Source of the DNA: Aphis gossypii
Lineage: Eukaryota > Arthropoda > Insecta > Hemiptera > Aphididae
Assembly: GCF_020184175.1 (NCBI RefSeq)
Contig: NC_065531.1
Location: forward strand, 54,333,213 to 54,397,212
Direction of reading: 5' to 3'
Length of the DNA stretch: 64,000 nt
Shown: positions 1-12,300 of the stretch, piece after piece
Numbering within the stretch: the stretch's first letter is position 1
Layout: each line of letters starts with the position of its first letter
Notes under the pieces: model-generated
Told to the model about the DNA's origin: nothing
Databases searched by the model: none
Seen by the model: only the letters and a program-made list of their open reading frames with translations
Program-made: the position numbers and the translations under genes

Positions 1-3000
1 ACTTAAACAAAGTAGTTTACTGAATACTACGAACAACTTTCAAGATCACTTCAATTTTTAACAATTGCATATATCATCTTTATTTTAATTATTTCCAGAT
101 TGGAAAGTTTAGAATTAAAATAACTTATTAGTTATTTTTTTACCTAATTAAAAATTTTATAAAATAGGAGACAAAGCCAAGAGTGCAGTTATGATCTCAT
201 TGGAACTTTTAAGATATATAATATAATTCATAAGTTATAAATGTAATTTTTAAAATATAATTGTTGCTATTAACTAGTATTATACATGTATTCGATTTAC
301 ATAAAAACTATAAAACATATATTATTAATATGAATGGATTTTTATTATAATGTTAAGTGTCTATAGACTATAATAGTGTTTTATAAAATTAAAAATAAAT
401 TTAGACAATTTATATAATAATTTCACATCTGGTATTATAAATTAATTTAAATCAGATGGATACATAATGAAAATAAAAGGTTTATGTATCTATGATTTAG
501 TTATGGGTACATCTATTAAAATAATTATAATGTAGCCTAGACAAATTGAGAAATAAATTTAGGCTTGAAATAAATATTCTTTATAAGGAGTATTCATTTA
601 ATAAGTACATATTAATAGTAATACGTACCTATAAGTAACTTATAGATTATTTATTATTTTTGATTTCTTATAAACATACTTATTTTAGAAATTATTGAAT
701 GACTACAAGTATACTAGTAATAACTCAAAAATTATTTAAGTTGCTTGTATTTTTAAATACTATGCTATTTTTTGTTGATAAGAGAAAAATCTTTGATTAG
801 GGAGAGGATCATTAGTGATATATTAGTAAGGGGTACATTATTATAAACTCAATTATTGTTAATATTTTATATTATCTTACTGATCAAATCATATTTTTAA
901 AGTACGATTAAACATAATATTTAATATATTATATCATAATTAGTACATGGCAGATATAATAATATTGTGATTTAATTATTAAATTGACTAATATTTATTT
1001 ATTTTTTTAAATTTATATAGTAGACAGAAATTAAACAATTTTTTAATTAATTTTGGTTTGATTTATTTTTAGTCTCTCATTAAAGAAAATTTTTCTTAAT
1101 ATATTTTTTAAATAATAAATTTATTTTTCAAATAAAAGTAGTTTTTTTTCTTATATATAATAATATAATCTTATATAATTTTCTTCTATACATAATATAT
1201 TACTTTATTTTTCTATAAATCAATAAAGTATATGAGTTATATTGAAATTATATATTTTTGTCAAAACAAAACTATACTTTTGTATCTCAATTCTCAATAT
1301 AAGATATTTTTAAATATAATTGTCTAAATTAGAACGTTTTAACCCATTTTTAAAGCAATGGTTTGTGGCTTTGTGTCAATGCACGTACATTATACCAAGG
1401 ATTTTTGATTAACTGCATTGCGTGTAGTCATGTTCGGTATCTCAGCACGTGACTTAAAGTTTAACGATTTGAACATGATTGCAATATATTTAATAACCAC
1501 AATTTTAATAATGAATTAAAAGTACTTGAAGTAAATTAAAGTTTTCTTTTATACATTTTAAATAACATTCGTATTATTGATACTTCAAGACGTATTCAAG
1601 TAGTTATTAGTTAGTAGGTATAGGTACATAAGTACATTTATAAACCAAACATTTTTTTATAATGAAAAATGTAAAACCCATTATTGTTATTTGTTTTTCA
1701 GAGATGTTAAAATTTAATATTTATTGTTATGATATTAAAGAAAAATAATTTTTAACAAATTTTAAAATGTAGACAAATATTGTTACAATTAAAGGAATCA
1801 AATATTTGTACAAATATATAAGAACACTGTTAACAAATTAAAAAAAAGCAAGTAAATATTTTGACACCTCTAAAATAAGTCTTGTACTCATTAAAACTTA
1901 ATTCGACAGCGATGCCGTTAAAACGCAAGTAAATATTTGTGTTTAATGTATACATTAAGACGTTAACGGGCACAAAAAATATGTTAAAAGATAACGAGAG
2001 ATGACGAAGACAGGGATAGGTGAGTGGTACATTCTATTCAGGGATTAAACAAGTCTATTTAGGGATTTCGTCCTTGAAATAAGAACGAGAGTGTCTAAGT
2101 AGTTCTTGTATGTCATGTATAATATATATTATAAACATTTTGAAGTCATTGTTGAGTTTTGTTTATTTATTAGGATTACCATGTAAGACGTTTCTCAAAA
2201 AGTTTTTTTTCCTAGGTATTCTAAACGCCATAAGGATTTTATACTTATACGGTGGTTGATAGAATCCGTATAAATGATAAAAATCTGACGGACGAAAAAC
2301 AATTATGAAACTAAAGATACCAAAAATTAACACAGTTCCGTAGTCAGCAATAAAACCAGGGAATTAAATAATACATTTATCATGTCATTTGTGGACAATC
2401 TTTGTTATATATAGTACAAACATTTATAAAATAACAAAAAGAGAAAAGTGATATAATATGAAATAATGTTATTTATTTAATTTTTCTACTGCTAACACGA
2501 GACAGATGGATTAAACTCAAGTGAAAATTACCGTAATATTTTTTTTTATACAAAACCACATCAACAGTATAGTATATATATATGGAAGGAACGTATACTT
2601 ATACTAAAAAAATCCCTTCGAGTAGCGGAAGCTTGACATTTTATAATATTATTTAAGCATCCTTAAGCTTAACACATAATGACACTATACTGAAATGTAT
2701 ATTTTTCTGTATTAGTTTTTTACAGTTCTACTGTCTATTTTTTAATAAAATATGTATAATATGCATTTATCTCGTGTTTAATTACTCAAGTGTCAAATGT
2801 CCATTTGGTTAAATATATTAATTTCAAAGGGCAATAACAAGAAAATAAATTAAAACTTTCAACAGCTATTTAAAATATTATATATAGGGACTGACGGGAA
2901 GTCCATTTAGTAAAATTATAATTTCGCTTTCAAATTGATTTTCTGGAATATTTCATTTACATAAAAGTAATTTTTTTTTTATTTATAACTGTAAATAATT

Positions 3001-6000
3001 TTAAAAATGTGTTTAAGTTTATTATTGATCTATTTTCATTAAATAATGTATATACATTGATTGTTAGAAGAATTCTGACTGAAAAAGTATTTTAAAAGAA
3101 ATAATAAAGTCACATTGTAAATATAATTTTGAAAGTTTGTTAATTTAAAACAGTTGCATAAAAAAATCAATAGTATAAGTAAGTATATAATTTATTGTTT
3201 AATATATAAATATATAAAACCTAAGTGTATTGTTTATCGTAAATTATGATACACACTGTATAATATGTTTTAAGCTTGTTTACAAATACCTTTTAAAAAT
3301 TATCACTCAGTTAAATTATTTTTGAATAATTAACATGTATTATATATTAAATTTTATAATAAATATAATTGAGCTTGTTGTTCTTTTATTAATATCAGCG
3401 AATAGTAAAATTAACAACAATTAATTAAAACCATCAATAATATAATAAAATAATTTTATATTGAATGAACATGTACGTATATACATATTATAGATAAACA
3501 ACTATAAACGCGGTGAATTATAAAGTCATAATATAATGTTAGAAATCTGTTAATAAATTGTGACCCTATTCTATTATAATATAATAAAAATGATCACGAA
3601 TGATTGAATAATAACCAAAGTTATATACCTATATACCCTTAGGCCATCATCATATTTTAAAACGTTACCGTGTTGTGTTATGTTAGATTTTAAACATGTT
3701 ATATGATAATAATATAATATTAATCTTTGTTCCAAATACATATTATTGAAGTGATCGTGACACCGTGTGCATAAATACTACAATGAAGTTTTAAGACCAA
3801 TTTCTAAGACAAGTGAATCTAACGAAACAATAATATATATAAATATGGGAGTATCATATTATTATCATTATTTATTAATATTGAGTACAAAAAAATCGTA
3901 CTACTAGATCCTAATACATTTTGATACAGCTTTGGCGATAACTTTCGAACGTTGCAAATGCTTAAATGTATCCGTCGACGAAATTTAGTGAAGGGTTAAA
4001 TCTGAAATTGCAATCTGAAAAGATTGGAGCAAGAGATCTCTACACGCGAATGCAGTACGACACGAACGTCGTCGTTATTGTATGTCATAGACTATTATAA
4101 ATAAGTAATCATGACATTTTCCGTTGATTGATCTTTAAACAATTTCTAACATTATTCACCTATATTAAGGAAGGTATTAATATAACCTAGTTCTTATAAT
4201 ACATTTCATTAGAGTACCGAAATTTAAAATAGTAGGTATCAAAAACCACTTTGAATATATAATATATAATTTTTAGGGTTTTATAATAAATTATAAATTT
4301 TTTTAATATGTTCATAGTTAATGCTCGGAAGAAAATTAAGTAATAATACTATTTAATAAAAAAAAACTATTGAAACATACTATATAAGTATTAATTAATA
4401 TCATAATATAATGCTTTGTTTGCAATTCATTGCAGTAGTATGGCTTTATATATTATGTTTTACTTTTTATCACTTCTTTTATATCTTAGCTTATCTTATT
4501 TTCATATAAAACCATTATTTACTAAAACTAGAAATGAACCTTTTTTCTGTAAATGTAGAAATTCAAAAATGTAAGCTTAAAAACCTAAACTGGGATTGTA
4601 AAAACCTTACAGATTTTATGCTAGTTCATAATAATAGTATGGTGTGCAGTGCTGCGAAATTCCGGCGAAACAAATCTGTTGACATACTTGTATATACCTA
4701 CATATATTTAAGCCTTATCGTCTGTACCGGTATGACAAACCGAATGGCCCATTTCCCTAAGATTAAGTTTTGGCCGCCACTTCAAGGTAAGATGCACAAT
4801 GTCATCTATATTGTTCTCAAGATTTTTTCGGAGATAGCCAGTTTATTATGACTCTATACTGTAACTGTTATTTAGAATTAATCGTATTTTATATTATTTG
4901 CTTATTACAACGTGCTCGAATTGGTAAAAATTAGGTCAATGAGCTCAATTAACAATTTAAATACTGCGTACCACCCTCTTCTAAACGAGTAGTCTTTAAT
5001 AAAATAATTATTTAATCTAATATTACCGAGAAAATTTCATAAAATAAATTTATATTGAAAAATAATTTTATTAAAAATAACGCCTTCCTATTTTAATGAA
5101 AATACTTAGTAAAGATGTTTTCAAAATATAAAAAAAATAGTGGATCAGCTTCGTCAGATTGCACATTCTCTATACTTTTAATATACATATTTGTATTTGT
5201 CAAATATGTATATTAAAAGATTTTTAAATTCTAATGAAAACGCTTGGTAAAGTAGTCACGTAATTATTTAAACATTTTAAACCAGTGAAGTGTATGAAGA
5301 TTTTAAGTGCGTAACGTAATTTATAATATTGTGATTTATAATTTATTATTGTTCATAAATACATAATCGTCGTTTCGTTTATTGTTTTTATATCTTTATA
5401 AATTTGTAAGATTTAAGTTAAACGTTTGGAAAAATAACCGTACAAAATATTTTCGATACTGAATTGGGCTTGTGAAAAATATTTGATATCAAAAATCTGG
5501 TTAAGTAATACCCTGCAACATTTTTATGCATAGAAATAATATATATCATAATACAATTCTGATGTGGTAATAAACCCAAGTATATAGATAGGTTTACTCC
5601 AGCAATATATTCAAGTATTTTTGTACCTAGGGTAGTAATGAAATGGACTGTAAAAACTTATCCGTTGCAGCAGTAGTCGTAATTCGATTGCAGTGTATTA
5701 CGCGTATTCAGTTTTGTGACTTACGAGAAATATCGTTTTCGTCCCTATGTATAAACCTGTATCACAAATTCAGGGATATGTCTATTAGACCAGAGAGTTT
5801 TTTCCAGGAAACACATTTTCTGATAGTAAAAATCTCATAACGTTTAATACGGTATTATATACGCTGAAACGCAGCACTATTACTGCACAATCACATTATA
5901 TTACACAATTCCAGTAGCTTTTGAGGAATCGCAAAGAAGTGTAAACAAACAAATACCCAAGCGGTAGTTTTAAACTGAAAATCGGTTTTTGGAGTTCAAT

Positions 6001-8424
6001 GATTTATCGTTGCTTTTAAATTTAAAGATACCCGCCCAAACGGCACACCCATGTGTCCAACTCCTGTATCATACATTATTTTTTTGTGTAATATATATAT
6101 AGTATATAAATCAGTGCAATTTCACACTGGTATCACATTTAACGGTTTTAATCATTAAGTCCTATCTATAAATAATTTAAGGTACCTATAACTATAACTA
6201 CCTAATGGCCGTGATAATCGCGTGTTAGTGTTATCGGGCGTGTAATACGGGGAACGATCATTTGTTATCATGATTCATGACACATATAAGTTATTGTTCA
6301 TTATATATATAAATATTACATCGTACACTGTTCATGTGTTAATTTAAAAAACTTCCATTCGTCGTGGTCCTCCAACTCGACTTTAGACGAACGAGTTGCC
6401 ACAGGCCTATTTATTTTAGCGATATCATGTAATTTTTGAGTCGAAAACTTATTTGAGCAAAATCAATTTTCCCCAAAAATAAAAAAAAAACCGTTTTCTG
6501 CCATCATTCATTTTTATTAATAAAAATAAAAATATTTTCCATTTTCCTTGCCAAATTGTTCTAGATTAGAAACATATTTAAATTTTTCGAAATATTAAAA
6601 TCATACATGCTGATAAACCTATTTATTTTTTATGTATAATAGAGTTATTATTAATTTATTTGTTATGACATTTTATATCAATTATAAAATTATGATACTA
6701 AATATTTGGTTTTTATTCTTATTTCTAGGGTGTTCACCAATTTTGGGAACATTGAATTTATCGGCCGGGTTTTTTTTTCAAACTGGTGGTATATAAATAC
6801 ACATTTTTTGATACATTTCAAAATTTTTTGAAATTTTGGAATTTTGGTCTGTGCATGCTCAGTTTTTTTGAAGTGTGTGTAGTGGGATATTTTTGAGGCT
6901 ATGACTATTTTATTTATACATGGCCCAATCTGATCGTACATTGGTACGTTATTAGATATATGATATTCGAATATTACAATAATCGAGGATAATATATTAT
7001 ATTATTATGATAAATAAACAAAATGGTCGACGGATAATAATCATAATTTAATATCAAAATTATCATAATTTTATACAAACTGAGAAAATTATTTGTTGAG
7101 GGCAATTTTTTTTCTATAATGTAATATATTTTATTGAAAATTCTTTTATCCCAATAGAGACTAAAAAGTTTTTAATAAAAACACAGTGTATCGTATCAGT
7201 ATTTTATGCAATTTTTTAAACAAGATAATCATACCTAAGTTACGGATTTTTATTGGTTATAAATTTAAAAAAAAATTATCATTTCTTATTATATTATAAC
7301 AATAGTATAGTGACTTATAAATAAATAATTATTATTATTATATTTTTTATGGATATAAGATACTTCGGTAACAAAAGAATACTTTTCAAAATAAAAGGAA
7401 TATTAGACAGCAGGTAAATATAATATATTAATATAATTATTTTAATTTTTGATATTATACGTAGAAATTTCACCACTTAATCGTGGATCCGCGACCAAAA
7501 TGAAATCAGCAACCGATAAAACGCATACAGTGTGCAGATTATATAGTCAATCACTCTCTTTTTATAATTCGGCACACAGCTGCTACAACACTGGTATCGG
7601 CTAAATATTTTAATACTTCAAGAAAAATAAACACAATTTTAGTCCAAAAAAAGTTTTGCAAATGGAAATTAATATTTTTTTTTTCATGAACCCACCCGTC
7701 ATTCATCCAAATACACCGTTTTTTTTTTCACGGTGATCATTGACCAATTAATAATAATAATATCTATACTGTAAAATCCGCGAAAACTACGATGAAATTT
7801 TGTGGTACCATAATTATGTATAGGCGATCGTCGTGCACCGATAGTTTAATCAAAAACTCGTTAGGGGGTGGTGGGGAATTTGAGCCCTGCAGAAATCTGA
7901 TATCCTGACGACAAATCGTTCACGTAATAAGGGTGTGTGGTACAAAAATAATTATTGTGTTGTTGGGCAAAAGCGTTTAACGGATTGTATAATATTATAA
8001 TCATATTGTGCGAAGTTAAGTGACGATTTCTGCGAGGAAACCCCAAAACTACATCAATTCTGCAGCGGAATTCGCGGGCCATTTGTAACTTACACTGCGG
8101 CGTACCTATGATATTACATCTATATGCAATGCTTATATGTTTACGGGCGAATTGGAGGACCCGTTGGAGGAGATACGCGTTGGCGGACGGCGTAAACGAT
8201 ATTATTATTATTAGGTCGACCGTAGTTCGAGCCATTTGTCGCAATCGCGGTTCCCGCCCGACCGCACCGATTCGCGGTGTACCTATATTTATATACCTAA
8301 AGCGTTGAATTATTACGCGGTGCAGATTACGCAAGCGGGCCCGCTGTGGCAAGCCTGCGCAGTGCGGACACCGATTAATAATAATAATGATGATTGGTAA
8401 CGGTATAGAGATGATGACGCTCAC
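1..8424. other. AT-rich region without a recognised gene
   Basis: I find no open frame here with coding character. The short frames at 4534-4851, 5643-5840 and 6690-6941 are AT-rich in all codon positions and match no family I know. If the minus-strand exon at 8425-8932 continues toward lower coordinates, this stretch would be its downstream intron. The last 0.5 kb (about 7900-8424) has raised GC, as often seen beside an exon. A perfect hairpin lies at 5175-5219. Short TA runs occur, for example near 2570. I see no tRNA, rRNA or complete transposon. Confidence 0.6.
5175..5219. repeat. Perfect 19-bp inverted repeat with 7-nt loop
   Basis: Arms at 5175-5193 and 5201-5219 are exact reverse complements (CTTTTAATATACATATTTG and its complement), separated by TATTTGT. 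The stem is AT-rich and its pairing stops exactly at the arm ends. That is too short for a normal animal pre-miRNA, and it is not a rho-independent terminator in this eukaryotic setting. It may be a fold-back relic of a small element or replication-slippage product. Confidence 0.85.
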
Positions 8425-8932
8425 CTGGGTATGGTGGACAGGCTGAGCGACGACCGGCTGGACAGCGGTTCGTACCGGCCGGTGGCGCTGAGCCAGACGG
8501 CCACGTCGCCGTCGTCGTTCAGCGAATTACTGGACGATCGGCACTCGTACGGTTGCCACAGCAGCGACGATATGGCCCGTTCGTAATTGCTCGTGAACGT
8601 CCTGCTCCTGGTCAGACTCGACACGCCGCCGCCGCCGCCGGCCGCACCTCCGCACGTCCACGTCCGCGGCCTGCGCCTCTGCGGCCCGTTTCCTTGCGGC
8701 GCGACCAAGGACGGCGGGCAGCACGCGCACTGTGCAGACGACCACGGCGCCGGCACGTCCTGCAGGAGCTGGTTCGGGTCGCCGCCGGTTATCGTGTACA
8801 CCGCCGTGGCCGCGGCGTCCGCCGGCCGCTTTCTCGTCTTGTAATTGACGGCCGCGTCGCCGGCCCCGCCGTCCTGCTGTTCTTCTCCTCCGCCGCCGTC
8901 GATCATCGTCTGTCCCGCGGCCACACGACGTT
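8425..8932 (-). CDS. Internal or first coding exon of an unrecognised protein
   Basis: On the minus strand this 508-bp block stays open in one frame with strongly GC-rich third positions, in contrast to its AT-rich surroundings. It ends in a strong donor: the exon's last bases CCCAG are followed by GTGAGC (GT at 8424-8423). At its 5' side, TTTTTGCTTGTAG gives an acceptor (AG at 8934-8933) with a branch-like CTGAT just upstream. The exon therefore starts with two bases of a split codon and ends after two bases (phase 2). If it is instead the first coding exon, translation would start at the ATG at 8906-8904 (A at -3), giving about 160 residues. The product is low-complexity: Asp/Gly/Glu/Gln at the start, a Gly run (about five residues, from a GCC microsatellite), a basic Gln-Arg-Arg-Arg-Pro patch, then a Ser-rich tail with SRTFTSNYERAISSLLWQPY and ending SRSSLSLSTIP. 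No domain, signal peptide or membrane segment is evident; it looks like a disordered cytoplasmic or nuclear segment. I could not find the partner exons. Opposite-strand frames here are arginine- or proline-rich shadows. Confidence 0.72.
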
Positions 8933-9335
8933 CTACAAGCAAAAATACATGTAACGATCAGTGGCAGTCGAATGGATTTTATCGTGGGGATGAGGGACGA
9001 ACCCGTGTTTTTACACGAGCGCCTTGATCTTTATAACGCCATTTCAATGGATTATATAGACGAATTTATAAATTAAAAAATGAATTAATATGTGACAATT
9101 ATTTTATCTAAGATAAACAACCTTTGTGTCCAAGCCATGTATAGGTGACTTTAGAATAACATTTTTAAACATATTTTTAATCTAACTATGTATATAATAG
9201 AAATGAGAAAAATACTAAAAAGTTATATGGTTATTCTTAAATTAAATTTTTGGACTATTATTCATTTAGTACTAATGTTATTCGAAGAAATATTTTATTT
9301 TCACCTAAAGGCACAGCAGTAGCATATAGTCGAAG

Positions 9336-9373
9336 GAGAATTTTGAGTGTTAAAGAGAATTTTGAGTGTTAAA
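9336..9373. repeat. Exact 19-bp tandem duplication
   Basis: The unit GAGAATTTTGAGTGTTAAA occurs twice back to back (9336-9354 and 9355-9373) without a mismatch. It is framed by a 9-bp inverted pair, ATATAGTCG at 9324-9332 and CGACTATAT at 9386-9394. Perfect identity suggests a recent duplication. Confidence 0.9.
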
Positions 9374-12300
9374 ACATCCGCCCAACGACTATATTTTATG
9401 CAATAAATAACTATATCTTTTTAATAATTTACATTTCTACGAAATATGTTATCATTTATGGTTCTATTTCATATTTTATATTAATAATATCAAGATTGAT
9501 AGCTTCAACCGGGCTCAACTAGATTTACAGTATTTTTAATTAGAATAAAAATATTTATGTTATTAAATTTATAGTGATTTTGCTTCAAAAAATAACGTCA
9601 GCTGTGCCAAGATACGTCTCAAATTATTCACTATACAAAGAGGTTATAAGTCTTTAAAATCAAAATGGTTTCTACCACGCCTAAAAACTATTACTAAAAA
9701 ATCCACACAAAATTAATTAACCACGTGAACCCACTAGGCTTTATACTAAATAACTTCCTAAAAATCTTTCACATCGATTAAAAAGACACTTGCTAGCATT
9801 GAACTTTTAAAACCTGATCTCTGCTATTACATAAATCGAAAATTCCTCCTGAATTTATAGCCTAATCATATACAGATTAATGACCAAATAGGTACTATAC
9901 GTGATGGAGGTAACTGCAATTAATATTATTATGAGTATAGACTATACACCGTGCTATATGAGATATTAGTCATTCTGGTCAACTGGTTTATTCGTCTATA
10001 ACGAATATATTATTAATTAGGTACACTATATAAGAAACGGTTAGTCGTGCGTATCTCAATACACAATATTATACACATTATAATGTAATAACGATTACGC
10101 CAATTATAATTATGTCCAGCTAATATAATATAATATACACATGTATAGTCAGACGGATACCGCAAACAGTATATTATAGTTTAGAATATGGTTGTTCAAC
10201 TATTAAAATACTTGTTTGTTCCCAGAATATTATAGATTCGTAACTTCACCGCAACGTGTTAATTATGCATATCAATCTGTAATGTAGCCATGTAGGTATG
10301 TATGTAATTTATATGTATACGTATGTAATATGTATGTATAAAGTCAACGGTATGGAATCGAGACTGTTATTATTATCCGTCATTATTTATAGATCACGAT
10401 TTACGGTATCACAAAAAATCACATTTTTTAAAAGTTTTTTCGTTCTATTTCAGTAAAAGTACCCACTAAAAAATATCGAAAATGTGATCAATAAACCCTT
10501 TTCCTCTTTTTTCGTATAAGGGGCAAAGTGATTGCACAATCGTTCATGTATTATGTACACAAACCGCAACTGGCTAAAAGTTGAAAGTTCAAATAAATCG
10601 GAAGCAATAATCACGATTTGTAAGTTTGATAACTAAAAATATTTTCTTAAACAAAAAGCTAATTATATGAAATTACCTACGCAGTATAAAATACTTAATA
10701 TTATTTATTTTAATGTGTTGATTGATATTATTTATATTATTATTATTAAACATTTTTATATTAAAGTTGGTATTTAAGAAATGCCTTTGAAGAAATTCCA
10801 CACATTTTTAAGAAAATATTTATGTTAAATGTCTAATTTATATTTTATAAAACCTTTGATGACCTTTATGGACAAAAAAAGAAATGAAAAAAATACATTA
10901 TTATAAAAACTTCAAATACCTATACATAATATTATTAAATATTTTATAGCTTTGTTATATTTTGTTTCTGGTGCATTTGGAATATGTTTTATTCTTATAA
11001 TTGTATAATAAACTTATGAATATTTAAATATAATAAACATTTAATGTTTTAAATACGAATTCCTTTCTATTTAAGCTCATAATTTATTATTGATAAACAC
11101 GAAGGATAATTTCTTAAACATTTTTTTTTCACAACTTAAAAGTTTAACGCATATTTTGATAGTTTTACGTGATAATGACTAAAGTTTGTAACGATAATCT
11201 CCGAAGAAAATCAAATCGTTAGTTTTTTTTTTTTTTTAATTATACGATGAATAAAATATGATAACGAAACAACACATTTACACATCGTGTCTGTTGGAGA
11301 AATCGTATGGTGTTCGTCGATTGACTTCAGATGAACAACACAAAACCTACATCATGATGAAGGTCAGCTGAAGTTTATTTAATGCATCACAATTACGTTA
11401 TGATATTGATATACTGATATAATTATAAATAACGAATACTATGGGGAAGATAGTATAATGGTGTAAATAAGGAGCATGCGAGTTGGGCGCAGCTAAATAA
11501 TATGATGCGTATTTTAACATACGATATAATATATTTAGAGACCGGTTTAGTATTATAATATCGTACACGTGTTACGATAGATGTCTAAAATGACAAGGAT
11601 GGATATTATATAGGTTGAGACGAACATGGAAGCGGGAATGTGTATAATGTGTATTAGGAGTGATTTCATATTAGACGTGTTAGGGGATATGTGTATTATA
11701 TCAACAGTTCAAATCAAAGGTTAGAAGGTTCTAAACATATTACTATTATATTATTTTATTAAGATACAGGAAGTATAACTACAGGAATATGAATAGATAT
11801 GTAATAGTTGTAACTTGGTGGTGATAATGTTCTACAGATGTGTTTAGTGTTTTAAAGAAATGTAAAATATGTACCAAATCGATTGAAAAATATACATGTA
11901 TTATTTAGTTATATTACTTACTCGTACATTAATACATTTAATATAAAAATACATACGACTTATAAACTGACGACTGTAAAATGTACAAGAGTATTTCATG
12001 ATATTGCATTTTTATAAGAGCCTCCATTAATTAATGATTTATTAAAATCACTGTTATTTTCAATACCGAAAAGACATTTTAACTCTGTTGTAGGGATCAA
12101 TTCAGGCTACAAGCGTTATTAATTTAATTATTACAATTATAAGGAACAATAGCTGTATAATATTTTATAAATTCCTATTAAATTTAAAAAAAATGTAAGT
12201 AGATACTTAATTAAATCTTAAATCCTTTAGTCTTAGTCTTGCTTCTCTTGGGATAATGCGGTAACATAATATATAAATATAATCATATTAATTTAAATAT

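Noticed and set aside
7861..8424. 187-codon minus-strand frame that begins exactly at the donor of the unrecognised exon
   Set aside because: Its first codons are the GTGAGC splice donor and it is out of frame with the exon. The sequence has runs of Ile and no coding bias; it is intron read-through.
8553..8954. Plus-strand 133-codon Arg/Pro-rich frame
   Set aside because: Shadow of the minus-strand exon, which has splice sites and the better codon pattern.
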